Below are positions 1 through 9,816 of a DNA stretch of 64,000 bases, in pieces. Made by a program: the position numbers and the translations under genes. How positions within the stretch are numbered: the stretch's first letter is position 1; each line of letters opens with the position of its first letter. The stretch is from Girardinichthys multiradiatus (Eukaryota; Chordata; Actinopteri; Cyprinodontiformes; Goodeidae): NCBI RefSeq assembly GCF_021462225.1, contig NC_061802.1:4855859-4919858 (forward strand). Reading direction: 5' to 3'. The notes beneath the pieces are model-generated. The model had not been told where the DNA came from. It saw only the letters and a program-made list of their open reading frames with translations, and ran no database searches.

Positions 1-1286
1 AATATTATGTATAATATGCTACTGAAATTAATTTATTTTTGAACAAATGGGGACGATAATCTATACAACAACTATGCAAAGTTTCTTAAAGATTTAGTCT
101 TTTGTTACTTTAGATCTTGGACATTTTAGGGAGTTATACACAGTGCTAAACTAATATGAGCAAAAAAGACCTGTAAACAGAGAATATCAGCCGTTGGCTA
201 TCAGCAGCAGGAAGTGTAAATGATCACATTGCTGTGGTCATAACTCACAGTCATATAGGGTGCATAATGGAAGCTGACACCAAGAGTATGTGTGTCTGTG
301 AGTCATTTTAGACTGTTCATGCTTCCTTTCCCCTGTGTCTCTTCTTGCCTTCCTCCTCTTCATCCTTAGTGCCGCAGGTGATGAAACTGACTCGGTTGCA
401 TCAGACCAAATAACCGCTACCCCCTGCCTGACTTCTGCCTCCTCCAATCCACACACACTTGCATTTGTTTGTCCACACTCAAACCACATTAGTGTGTTTG
501 ACCCTATTGATTAAGTGCTTTCTGTTGATTCAAATCAGGGTGATCAGTCACTGATGTCTCTGTTTACTGGGCGGAGATGAGATGATAGTGATGGATAGCA
601 GATTAATCAGTAAACACAGACCACTGATGAGCAGGAAGACTTCCAAACACCGACCATCACAGTGGGATTCACAAATAAACCTTTGTTTGTCATCAGGTTT
701 TATCGTGTTTGTCACAAAGTTTGAAACAATTAATATGTGCAAAGGTATAAAATATAGTCAAACCTACATAATGTCTGTGCAACTTTGTTTAGAAGCCATA
801 ACCAGCTGTAATGATCTGAACTTTTTGTCCCCTGTTTTTCATATTCTTAATGTAAAGCTGAGAAGACAAAACATACCTTGGGGTAGAATTGTCAGGAATT
901 AAATAAAAAGCAAACTAAATCCACAATAATGAGTTTGTCTTTATTCATTCAATGTTTTTACCTCACATTAAGCATAAGCAACTTAAGTAAACAGAGAAAC
1001 AAGAGAACAGATCAACACAAAAAGCACAAGATGAACCAAAAGGACAAAAACAGAACAATAACAACGGGAGAATTTGGCAAGGAGTGAATGAAAGAGACAT
1101 CATGAACCCCTTACCAGGAGGAGATATCAGTGAAAAAAATTAACAGGTGAGTCTAAATACCCAAATGTTGCTGCAGCTGAGGGGAAGCATGAACAGAGAC
1201 AACTGAGAGAGGCTGATAAAACATAAAACAGACTCAAGGAATAATATCTAAAAATATTGACTTAAACTACACTAAGCAGACTAAAT
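1..1286. other. Non-coding stretch, no recognisable feature
   Basis: AT-rich unique-looking sequence. Short open frames occur on both strands, but none has a recognisable domain, splice context or compositional signal. I see no gene or repeat here that I can name. Confidence 0.5.
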
Positions 1287-1498
1287 CTATATAATACTCT
1301 TCTAGTCATAGTGACCGCTCAAAGCACTTGACACTATAGCCACACTAACGCAACCACACAAATTCATACACCAATAAGAAAATCAGTAGACAACTTGAGG
1401 TTAAGTGTCTTGATCAGGGGCAAGGGGAAGCTGGGATGAAACTAACAATCTTACGATTGCAAGACGACTACTTGATCAACTGAGCCACTGTCGCCCCC
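1287..1498 (-). repeat. tRNA-derived SINE, degraded
   Basis: Read on the minus strand, the right end starts with a tRNA-like head (GGGGCGACAGTGGCTCAGTT, an A-box-like block). The body follows with the TTGCCCCTGATCAAGACACT block and the TGTATGAATTTGTGTGG block typical of fish tRNA-derived SINEs, and the tail side has AAGTGCTTTGAGCGGTCA. The B-box region is eroded. A second, better preserved SINE of similar build lies at about 53.04-53.36 kb. The family identification is from memory of teleost repeats. Confidence 0.6.
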
Positions 1499-1602
1499 TG
1501 AAGCCCAAAATGACACATAACTCACAAAGTGACAAAACAAAACCAAGGTCAGCATTAGCTATCTTTCTTTCCTAGATGAAGCCTCTAAAAGAGCTTTAAC
1601 CA

Positions 1603-2106
1603 TTAATGTTTTACTTTTTCTTCCCATAGAAAGTACTTCTGGATCAGTGCTTCTGTGTTCTTTTTGTGTATCTGATCTGTTCTCTCAAACCCCCAGTTGG
1701 TCGTGGCAGATGGCCGCTCACACTGAGCCTGGTTCAGCTGGAGGTTTCTTCCTGTTAAAAGGAAGTTGTTCCTCTCCACTGTTGCTACATGCATGCTCAG
1801 TATGAGGGACTGCTGCAAAGTCAACGCCAGTGACTGTCCACTGTCGCTACATGCTCATCCAGGAGGAGTGACTGCTACAAGTCACTGACTCGATGCAATA
1901 TGCTGGGTTTCCTTAGATAACAGATCTTTTAACTAATTTGAATAAAAAACTGAATCTGACTGCACTGTTTGATAGTTAGGATTAATTGGAATGTGTGTAC
2001 CTGAAATGAAATCTGTATAGTTCGACTGAATTGACTTTATAAAGTGCCTTGAGACAACACGTGTTGTGAATTGGCGCTATATAAATAAAACTCAATTGAA
2101 TTGAAT
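1603..2106 (+). repeat. Teleost interspersed repeat with L2-type 3' tail
   Basis: The sequence has the blocks of a common fish repeat: GGCAGATGGCCGCTCACACT, then GAGGTTTCTTCCTGTTAAAA, then near the end AAGTGCCTTGAGACAACACG, then GGCGCTATATAAATAAAA and a terminal (TTGAA)n-like tail. The same 3' end recurs near 21.12-21.20 kb. Parts of the body recur near 51.33 and 53.89 kb. It has no coding capacity, and is probably a LINE 3' end or a SINE using that end for mobilisation. Open frames within it are chance. Confidence 0.65.
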
Positions 2107-2385
2107 TAGTATAAATCAGTATTTATTGTAGTATCAAGTCCTTAAAGTCATAAAAACAGCACAGTGTTCCAAAACTCTTATATACTGAATATAAAGGCTG
2201 CAGTGGGAGAAACTTATGACAGGTTCCTAGGAGTTCCTGTGAGGTATGAAATGTCCCGACTGTAAACAACTTATTCTTGCCTCCGAATAAAAGAACAAGT
2301 TTGTGTACTTGCCGAGTATGTCTTGGCCTTTACCCAAACACTGACAGCAGCCTGAAAACCTCTGAAAACCGAGAAATACACCTAG

Positions 2386-3076
2386 TGTCATAGTGTTTGT
2401 TATAGATCTGACCCACATGCAGAATAACACTCAGGAGAAAAAGCAGTATGTTTAAAAGATTTATTTTCACAGGAGTGAAATGGGTTTGGGATCTGGGACC
2501 AGTAATTCTCCAACTGTACAAAAGATGGGAAAAGGGTGAGACCAGAGGAAATCAACGGTTTAGTAATCTTGGTTAGACTTAGGCTTACTGGGGAAGAAAG
2601 ATGAACCGCCAGAGGGCTAAGAGAGGCGGGGTCTGAGAGCACAACGGAGGAGAAGTTCTGTGAGGGTAGATCCTTAGGAGCTCTGATCACGGAGATTGGA
2701 TTGATGGTGTGGAGCCCAGGCTGGAGGCACCTTGGTGAGAGTTTGTTGAAGGGTGGACAGGGTTCGCTTAGGATTTGATCCGGGTGGTCAAAGAGCCAGG
2801 AAGCTGCCAGCTTGAACTTGATCCGGAGGAAATAACTGGAGACTTGAATCCTTATCCAGAAGTCAGGAAACACTCTTTAAGAAGAGTAAGGAGACCAGCT
2901 TGAACTCAACCAGGTCTGGAACAATCACTGGTGGCTAATACTCAGGCGTCAAAGTGCTGGCAGCTTCGAGTCTAAATACACCTTCAGGTAATCAGTGAAA
3001 TGTGAAGCACCTGTCCCCTTTGCCTCTGTGAGCTCAAACACCATCTAGTGACCAAGCAGAGTAAATAGCAGGCAAC
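2386..3076 (-). repeat. 3' LTR of the Ty3/gypsy element, U3 start deleted
   Basis: This is the left copy of the LTR. It starts at the CCTAG duplication and runs colinear with the right copy until about 3076, where similarity stops abruptly just after a GGCAACA block. The first ~30 bases of U3 present in the other copy are missing here. The junction leads directly into the truncated integrase end, so one deletion probably removed the pol 3' end, the polypurine tract and the U3 terminus. Confidence 0.85.
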
Positions 3077-3099
3077 AAGAATCACTGGAGATGACAGGC

Positions 3100-4052
3100 T
3101 TAAATCTGAGAGACGTGTAACGTGGGGTGAGCTCGAAGACTTGAGGGCAGACGCAGACGTACAGCAGTGGGGCTGATCACGGACTCAATGACATAGGGCC
3201 CAATGAAACGAGGAGAAAGCTTCTTGGATATGGATTTGAGGGGAATGTCTCGAGATGAAAGCCACACTCTCTGTCCAGGACAATACTCAGACATGAGAGT
3301 TGTGAGCATATTCAATCCAGGAAAGGTACGTACACCAGTCTGTTGGGTTGGTGGAAGTGAGGTATCACAGAGTGGACTCCAACAGTTGGTTCATTCGTTC
3401 GGTTTGTCCATTTGACTGTGGATAATAATCAGAGGTTAGTGACACTTTAGCTCCTAAAGCTAAACAGAACTGTTTCCACACCTGAGAAATAGAATGGGGT
3501 CCGTGGTCAGAGAGAATATCTTGGGGAATACCATGAAGTCTGAAAACGTGTTTTATGAGTAATTGAGCTGTTTGGAGGGAAGATGGTAGCTTCCTCAGAG
3601 GAACTAGGTTGGCAGGCCTTAGAAAAACGGTCAACAATGGTTAGGATGGTGGTCATGTCCTTAGAAGTCGGTAGCTCAGTAACAAAGTCCAAAGCAGTGT
3701 GGGACCATGGCCGATTAGGGATGCTGAGGGGTTGAAGCAATCCAGCAGGTGGTTGATTTGTGGTCTTGTTTCTGGCGCAGACTGTGCAAGCTTGAACATA
3801 CTCCCTTACATCACGGTGGTGGGACGGCCACCAAAACCGTCTGGAGATCAAAGCCATAGTTCTGCTAACTCTGGGATGGGCCAAAAACTTGGATGTGTAA
3901 AACCAGTGGATCAGGCGTGAACGGAAAGTCGAAGGCCCAAAAGTTTGGTCCTGGGGCACAGTTCCAGGGAGAAAAACAAAGACCAACGTGATTGGCGAGG
4001 ATTTAACCGTTTGACTGACTGTAGATAAGCTAAATTCTTGTGGTCCGTCCAC
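3100..4052 (-). pseudogene. pol: integrase, frameshifted and internally deleted
   Basis: The integrase joins element DNA to the target. The N-terminal HHCC zinc-binding region is visible in the 4052-3507 frame (HPRVSRTMA... then CTVCARNK). The core follows with the first Asp in HTALDFVTELP. The second Asp (ILSDHGPHS) and the Glu ([11 protein letters not shown]) are in the 3637-3365 frame. After a gap, the C-terminal barrel-like part is in 3315-3100 ([35 protein letters not shown]). Compared with full-length relatives, roughly 100 residues between QTER and PGQRVW appear to be missing. A frame break right after HVSQI and the deletion into the LTR remove the expected chromodomain. Confidence 0.87.
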
Positions 4053-5013
4053 ACTAAGACTGGGTGTTCTGCCCCCTCAAGCCTGTGATGCCACTCCTCC
4101 AGAGCCAATTTGAAGGCTAAGAGTTCCTTGTCACCCACATCTTAGTTCTTTTCAGCGTTGTTAAGTCGGCGAGAGAAAAAGGCACAGGAGTGCAGTTTCT
4201 TATCTGATTGTGATTGTTGTGACAACACTGCCCCCACTCCGGTGTCTGAAGCATCAACCTCCAAGACAAACTGTTTGGATGGATCTGGATGAGAAAGGAT
4301 GGGGGCTTTAGAAAATTTATCTTTCAATGTCTGAAAGGCATTGTTTGCCTCCAGTGTCCAGGAGAAAGGAGTCTTAGTGGAGGTCAAGGTAGTCAGAGGG
4401 GCAGCTGTCTGACTATAGTTTCGTATGAACCTCCGATAAAAATTGGCAAATCCCAAGAAACGCTGAATCTGTTTACGGGAATCAGGAACAGGCCAGTTGA
4501 GAACAGCCTTGATCTTTTCAGGATCCGAGTGGACCTGTCCACCCTCTAAATTGAAACTCAAGAATGTAAGAGATGGTTGATGAAACTCACATTTTTCAGC
4601 TTTTACAAAAAGCTGAAAAAGTTCTCCAAAAGCCGTTGAAGTTCCTGGGCAGACATGAAGACGGTGTTCCTCCATGTTCTTGGAATAAATCAAAATGTCA
4701 TCCAAGTAAACAAAAACAAACATGTTCAGAAAATCTCTGAGATCATCATTGACCAGAGCCTGAAAGACTGCTGCTGCATTGCAAAGACCGAAAGCATGAC
4801 TAGGTACTCGAAGTGTCCAAGTGGTGTCTTGAAGGCTATCTTCCACTCATCCCCCTGGCGGATTCTGACTAGGTGATAGGCATTTCTAAGATCTAGCTTA
4901 GTGAAAATAGTAGAGCCTTGTACTGGTTCAAAAGCAGAGGAAATGAGAGGAAGGGGATACTTGTTCTTGATAGTGATCTGGTTTAAACCCCTATAATCTA
5001 TACAGGGACCCAT
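3911..5013 (-). pseudogene. pol: reverse transcriptase and RNase H, frameshifted
   Basis: The frame at 5013-4726 has the RT finger and palm motifs [19 protein letters not shown] and [15 protein letters not shown], whose Asp is the first catalytic residue. The frame then shifts near 4830, and 4846-4142 continues with the catalytic YLDD box ([15 protein letters not shown]), the [14 protein letters not shown] connection and the start of RNase H ([18 protein letters not shown]). RNase H continues in 4138-3911 after a stop near 4142 ([21 protein letters not shown]). All catalytic boxes can be read. The frame breaks at about 5013, 4830 and 4140 make it a pseudogene. Confidence 0.9.
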
Positions 5014-5266
5014 CTTTTTTTCCCATGAAGAAAAAACCTACTCCTAAAGGGGACGAGGAATGCTGAATTGTTCCTGCAGACAGAAACTCATTAATGTATT
5101 TCTCCATAGTTTGACTCTCAGGTCGAGAAATATAGAGTCGGCTGGATGGGAGTGGGGCCCCTGGGAGGAGATCAATAGCACAGTCATACGGCCTGTGAGG
5201 TGGCAGGGACGAGGCCTTTGCCTTACTAAAAACCTGTCTCAGATCGTGATACTCAGTGGGGACCTG

Positions 5267-5785
5267 CTAGAGATCTGGGTTATCATTATCAATGTCTTTT
5301 AACTCCAGGGGGCTTTGAAAAACAGCTGATTGGAGACAGGAAGAGAGACAATGGGTGGACCATGACTCGACTCGACACTCTGACCAATTTAAGTGCGGAT
5401 TGTGCCTTTGTAACCACGGGAAACCTAAAACTAGAGGGTTCTGGGAAATGGGGAACATAAAGAATGAAATCTTTTCCCTATGATTACCAGACAGTATGAG
5501 CTCTAGTGGTTTAGTACGGTGTGAAATCTTATGCAACCTCTGACCATCTAGAACAGAAACTAAGCGTGGTGAGGAAAGGGGTTCCACCTGTATTTTAGCT
5601 CGATCTCCAAGTTCCTCATCGATTAGATTCTGCTCACTACCAGAATTGATTAGGGCTGACAGATTTTGGGTCTGTTGATTGAAAACAATAGAGGCACGAA
5701 GAACGAGTCTGGGGGGTCTGAAGGGAACGGGTTGGTCCGTCGGTCTCCCCTCTATGACCGGCGGACCCTGTCTGGGTGCGCCCAA
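5267..5785 (-). pseudogene. pol: aspartic protease region with D-to-N active site
   Basis: A 172-aa open segment corresponds to the retropepsin-like protease of a Ty3/gypsy polyprotein. It should process Gag and Pol within the particle. The active-site triplet, normally D-S/T-G, reads ALINSGSEQNLI: residue 47 is Asn, encoded by AAT (complement of 5645-5647). The flap/C-terminal motif is visible as LVLGFPWLQRHNP at about residues 128-140. Upstream, proline-rich residues 1-30 are the gag-protease linker. The Asn substitution should abolish catalysis. The segment ends before the RT frame, so pol is also interrupted here. Confidence 0.85.
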
Positions 5786-6110
5786 CCTGCATGGGTTCTG
5801 GGTCGGAAACTGCTGCCCTACAAGGAGACCTGGTGGAAGGTGGGGCGTTAAATGGAAACTAAGATCTCTCAGTGGTTCGCTCTACTCGGGACCTCTTTCT
5901 CTCTCTCATGCGGTTATCAACCTTAATAGCTAAAGCGATCAATTCAATGAGTGTCTTAGTTTCGTCTAGCAAAACTAACTCATCTTTTAGAGATTCATCC
6001 AAGGACTGAAAGAAAGCCGTCTTAAGTGCACAATTGTTCCAACCGGAAGCGGCTGCAATAGTGCGAAAAGCAATAGAAAACTCTGTTACAGATCTATTTC
6101 CCTGTCTAAG

Positions 6111-6615
6111 TTACCACAATTGGCGAGCTGTGTTAGTATGATCTGTTTCTGCTGAGAATGTCTGTTTAAACCCCTGCACAAAATCATCAAATGAACACCC
6201 AAGCTGATTACAGTCTGGGAAGTGGGCTTCAGCCCATCTTGAAGCCTTGCCAGTCAGTAAACCCAGAATATAACAAATCTTTACATCGTCATGTGGGAAG
6301 GATTGTGGGGAGTGATTGAAAACAAGCAAACATTGGAGAAAAAAACCCCGACAATCACCCACTTCACCGGAATACTTCTCAGGGTTAGGGGAAGTGACGT
6401 CACGCGAGTTTGGCACCCTCTGCTGCAGTGGAATTTTGGCTGGTCAGATTGTGTTGGAGCATTGAGGTGATTTGATTTAGTTGCACGTTGGTCTGTGTCT
6501 GCCGCTCTGTAAGGGAACGGAGAGAAGAATCATGAGCTAGAATTTGAGTTGAATGTTCAGATAAGGTTCTCCTAAGTGCTTCTGCTGAGGCTTGTTGGTC
6601 TGAGTATTCTGTCAT
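6111..6615 (-). pseudogene. gag remnant of the Ty3/gypsy element
   Basis: Gag encodes the structural particle protein of the retrotransposon. On the minus strand, a start ATG lies inside the last bases of the 5' LTR (ATG at 6615-6613) and opens a frame with a polar coiled-coil-like N-terminus (LRRTLSEHSTQILAHDSSL). A second frame at 6416-6111 carries the capsid-like part (PEKYSGEVGDCRGFFLQ; TGKASRWAEA). The two are separated by a frameshift near 6410. Further minus-strand sequence to about 5790 should hold the rest of gag, but the CCHC zinc knuckle is not readable, and only scattered remnants such as PCRLGAPRQGPP remain. The gene is broken and is annotated as a pseudogene. Confidence 0.8.
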
Positions 6616-7332
6616 AGTGTTTGTTATAGATCTGACCCACATGCAGAATTACACTCAGGAGAAAAAGCAGTATGTTTAAAAGATTTATTTTCACAGGAGT
6701 GAAATGGGTTTGGGATCTGGGACCAGTAATTCTCCAACTGTACAAAAGATGGGAAAAGGGTGAGACCAGAGGAAATCAACGGTTTAGTAATCTTGGTTAG
6801 ACTTAGGCTTACTGGGGAAGAAAGATGAACCGCCAGAGGGATAAGAGATGTGGGGTCTGAGAGCACAACGGAGGAGAAGTTCTGTGAGGGTAGATCCTTA
6901 GGAGCTCTGATCACGGAGAGTGGATTGATGGTGTGGAGCCCAGGCTGGAGGCACCTTCGTGAGAGTTTGTTGGAGGGTGGACAAGGTTCGCTTAGGATTT
7001 GATCCGGGTGGTCAAAGAGCCAGGAAGCTGCCAGCTTGAACTTGATCCGGAGGAAATAACTGGAGACTTGAATCCTTATCCAGAAGTCAGGAAACACTCT
7101 TTAAGAAGAGTAAGGAGACCAGCTTGAACTCAACCAGATTTGGAACAAACACTGGTGGCTAATACTCAGGCGTCAAAGTGCTGGCAGCTTCCAGTCTAAA
7201 TACACCTTCAGGTAATCAGTGAAATGTGAAGCACCTGTCCCCTTTGCCTCTGTGAGCTCAAACACCATCTAGTGACCAAGCAGAGTAAATAGCAGGCAAC
7301 ACAAACACACAATACACTCACAGACCCCGACA
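6610..7332 (-). repeat. 5' LTR of the Ty3/gypsy element
   Basis: Because the element is on the minus strand, the right-hand copy is the 5' LTR. It is 723 bp, begins TGTCGGGG on the minus strand and ends CACTATGACA. Its outer edge abuts the CCTAG duplication. It matches 2386-3076 closely, but carries about 30 extra bases at its U3 start that the other copy lacks. The 157-aa open frame within both LTRs is a chance frame with no gag or pol similarity. Confidence 0.9.
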
Positions 7333-7337
7333 CCTAG

Positions 7338-7526
7338 ATTATTAGGCAAAACCCAGATTTGTTAGGTTGATAAAATAATGTGCACGGCCTAGACATGACT
7401 CTTAAATGATTAAATTTTTAAACTGAATTAACGTAAATTTTGTAAGGGATGATAACATTTAAATCACATAAGGTGACCCATCCAAAAACTATTTGTTAAT
7501 TAAGAAATTGCACAGAAATTTGTTCC
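7338..7526. other. Flank of the gypsy insertion, possible Tc1-like terminal fragment
   Basis: Immediately right of the duplicated CCTAG the sequence reads GATTATTAGGCAAAACCC, which resembles a terminal block of a fish Tc1-like family. If so, the gypsy element inserted into that older repeat. No matching second end was found on the left side, so this remains a weak call. Confidence 0.3.
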
Positions 7527-7585
7527 ATCCATCCATCCATCCATCCATCCATCCATCCATCCATCCATCCATCCATCCATCCATC
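7527..7585. repeat. (CCAT)n microsatellite
   Basis: About 14 uninterrupted CCAT units. The right flank (TTTATCAATTAACCCTTTGC...) also follows the longer tetranucleotide tract at 15.0-15.3 kb, so both tracts belong to one dispersed repeat unit. Confidence 0.95.
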
Positions 7586-7750
7586 ATCCTTTATCAATTA
7601 ACCCTTTGCAAGAACCACTTCTAAGTTCAGTTTAGCCAGGTTGAAATGAATAGCTAGCTTTCACGTGACGTCACATAGCTATATCACGAGAGTGCGAAAT
7701 GCAGATGGAGGGCAGGAAGTGAAGTAGCCGAGGTTTTGCCATCTGTAAAC

Positions 7751-7900
7751 ATGCCCATGTTTTGTGCCGTTTACGGCTGCTCCAATCGCTCCAGTGGAGA
7801 AAAGGAAAAGCATTATTATTGAGTGCCAAAGGTTGTCATTCATAAAGGTGAAAGATGTAAAAAACTAACTGAAAATGACTGTCAGGCTAATGTAGCCGTA
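7751..7900 (+). pseudogene. THAP-type zinc-finger N-terminus, broken
   Basis: The start at 7751 gives MPMFCAVYGCSNRSS. This is the beginning of a THAP domain, with the first cysteine pair spaced C-x4-C (residues 5 and 10). The frame meets a TGA at 7820-7822 and then resumes with THAP-like VPKVVIHKGERCKKL. The distal C-x2-H pair cannot be found before similarity ends near 7900. THAP domains are DNA-binding modules found at the N-terminus of several eukaryotic transposases. Here only about 45 codons remain, so it cannot encode a working finger. No transposase core follows. Confidence 0.65.
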
Positions 7901-7984
7901 GAGAGGCGCTGTATGTTTGTTTTAACCACTACTGCTAACCGCTAACATCTCCACTAATATATGAATATATGAACTCACACTCAC

Positions 7985-8316
7985 CTTGGCAAAGGCCAAA
8001 CGATTATTTTCGCGAAGCCGTTTGGTGCCGAGGTTCTGGACCCACCCACTGACAAAAAAGTTATATGCCTCCAGACTTCTGTAGGCCTTCATCTGCTGTT
8101 TAGTGTAGTAAGACGTTTGAAGTACCAGATAGTTCGCGTGATATCAACAGCCTCAATTAACGGCAAATCTTGAGGTTCTCTCGAAAACTCACTCATCTTG
8201 ATGAGATAAGGGTCATATCCAACATATCTGTTAATTAACTGTTTGTATCTTCGCCTGGAAACTGGATCTAAATCCCTACAATACGGACTCTCCACAACGG
8301 TTGCCTCCATTGACAT
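7985..8316 (-). pseudogene. First exon of a YqaJ-associated transposon protein
   Basis: The minus-strand start at 8316 (MSMEATVVESPYCRDLDPVS) lies just inside the inverted repeat. The product carries RRRYKQLINRYVGYDPYLI, a wording I recall from fish proteins with a YqaJ nuclease domain that are encoded by two-gene transposons. A one-base frame shift near 8120 separates it from the continuation KQQMKAYRSLEAYNFFVSG, which is also typical. The exon ends with AAG followed by GTGAGT, a good splice donor (boundary 7985/7984). The nuclease domain itself would lie in later exons that are absent. The open frame extending upstream to 8412 crosses the element end and is not the real start. Confidence 0.6.
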
Positions 8317-8390
8317 TTTACTTCCTGCCCTCCATCTGAAATCGCGCCCTCTTCGTGCGTCATCAAAATCACGTGACTGAAACCCGGCTA

Positions 8391-9638
8391 TTAATTCATG
8401 TTCGTAGCTCACAATCTAAACATTCTGAACTAAGTTTAATTCATATTATTCAAAGTTTTAGAATAATTGCATTACATTTCAACAACAGAATGACACCAGT
8501 AATATTTTCAGATCAATTTTCTTGTCATTAGATCAGAACTGTTCTGCTTTTTTACAGTTTTCCACAAATGTCAACATCCTGTAGAAGAAAATTTATCTTT
8601 TTGCAAAAGTTTTATGTTGTTCTTTATTTTTAAACCTTAAAATAGAAATAAAATGGTGGTTCTTCAAAAATCCCAATTTTCTACAATTGATATTTATCAA
8701 ATATTAAAACTTGTATTTTTTAAGGTCACGTAGCATTTGAGGCTCTAAATGAATTTTATTTAGCTGTACGAAGGGTAAAAATATCTCTTTTGATTGCAAA
8801 GGTCTATAGCTGCTTATGTTTGCAGAGGATCTATCTACAATGGTGACTGGGCAACAGGCAGAGTACACCATGATCTGGTCAGGGTGAGTGTTGTAGAGAA
8901 TATTTGCTGGCCCCCAGAGCCCCTTTGTGTTGCTGGAATTAACTATGACTTGTCACGTGTAAGCAACTGCTAGCCTCCAACCCCATTCAGGAATCATTGC
9001 CTGTGTGTGTGAGAGGATCATAGAAAGGAAGAGGTCAAGCTGTCACAAACACAAGCAAAATCATTGTTCCCAATGGAAAAGCACAAATGCACTCGAACCA
9101 GCACAAACACACATAGATATACGTACAAAAACTGTAGAGCTTAACTCTGAATCCCACCTGCTGGAATTTAAGCATGCTTTTGATAAAATTACACATATTA
9201 AATAATATAAAATGTAGATTAATTTTAGCTTAAAAGCGCCAGTATTTGACTAAACATTATAAACATTTACTTGGCAAAGTCTTAAAACTTTTTAACACAT
9301 AGATATAGCAACATGTCATTGAGTTAATTTATTTTCTTATAGGAATCTTTGGAGCTTTTTTGTTTTTGCAACAAAAACAATTTCACTTATTTCACTGTAG
9401 GATCTATGCAAATGTCTGACGATGATGACCCCTTGATTGTTAAAACATTCTTGTGTAAGTTTTACATCATTAATCTAATTTTTAAATGAAGACAATAAAA
9501 CTTAAAAAATAGCAAAAACAAGCATCATTCTATTTCCATGTAAAAGTTAACTAAGAAAGGAATGCTTGCTCACATTCATTTCCATTCAAAGTTGACATTC
9601 CCACTGCTGTTTTATCTTCATCACGCTGACCAAATCCT

Positions 9639-9641
<3 letters not shown>
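8391..9641. other. Non-coding stretch, no recognisable feature
   Basis: AT-rich sequence. The first ~40 bases are the right flank of the transposon target (TTAATTCATGTTCGTAG). The rest shows only short chance frames, and no element or gene that I can identify. Confidence 0.5.

Positions 9642-9720
<79 letters not shown>
9642..9720. repeat. Compound (AT)n(GT)n microsatellite
   Basis: About 21 AT units (9642-9683) run directly into about 18 GT units (9685-9720). A short (GA)n run follows at 9749-9762. Open frames reported across it only translate the repeat. Confidence 0.97.
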
Positions 9721-9721
<1 letters not shown>

Positions 9722-9816
9722 ATGTTTGTGTGTGAATATGCAGAGCGAGAGAGAGAGAGAGTCAAATTTGATAAAGTGGGACACAGTGTTTTACTTAAAA
9801 GGCTTAAACATCCTGC

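Larger units (their letters stand above)
2386..7332 (-). mobile_element. Ty3/gypsy LTR retrotransposon, defective
   Basis: An element of about 4.95 kb is bounded by two near-identical direct LTRs and flanked by a 5-bp duplication, CCTAG, at 2381-2385 and 7333-7337. The outer ends read TG...CA. The internal order on the minus strand is gag, protease, RT, RNase H, integrase. RT before integrase is the Ty3/gypsy order. The integrase and RT wording resembles fish sushi-like (chromovirus) elements, but the C-terminal chromodomain is absent. Several frameshifts and deletions make it non-functional. LTRs differ at about a dozen positions in roughly 690 compared bases by eye, so the insertion is fairly young. 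Confidence 0.93.
7653..8388. mobile_element. Short two-gene DNA transposon (ISL2EU-like), internally reduced
   Basis: A 736-bp element is bounded by imperfect terminal inverted repeats of about 68 bp (7653-7720 and 8320-8388). The ends read GCTAGCTTTC/GCCGGGTTTC, and a 19-bp core, cagatggagggcaggaagt, is identical in both. TA dinucleotides flank it (7651-7652 and 8389-8390). Just inside each repeat, a protein start points inward: a THAP-type zinc finger on the plus strand and a YqaJ-associated-type exon on the minus strand. A THAP transposase paired with a YqaJ-nuclease gene is the layout I associate with ISL2EU (IS4EU) elements. The rest of both genes is gone, so this is a non-autonomous derivative. 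Confidence 0.7.

Noticed and set aside
2400..2873. 157-aa minus-strand frame, present twice (also 6624-7097)
   Set aside because: Both copies lie entirely within the two LTRs. The duplication is explained by the LTRs, and the product shows no gag, pol or other domain.
7527..7585. CRISPR-like or satellite array
   Set aside because: The units are uninterrupted 4-bp CCAT with no spacers. It is an ordinary microsatellite in a eukaryotic genome.
8317..8412. Upstream extension of the YqaJ-associated frame to 8412
   Set aside because: It crosses the element's inverted repeat and TA target into flanking DNA. The ATG at 8316 just inside the repeat is the plausible start.
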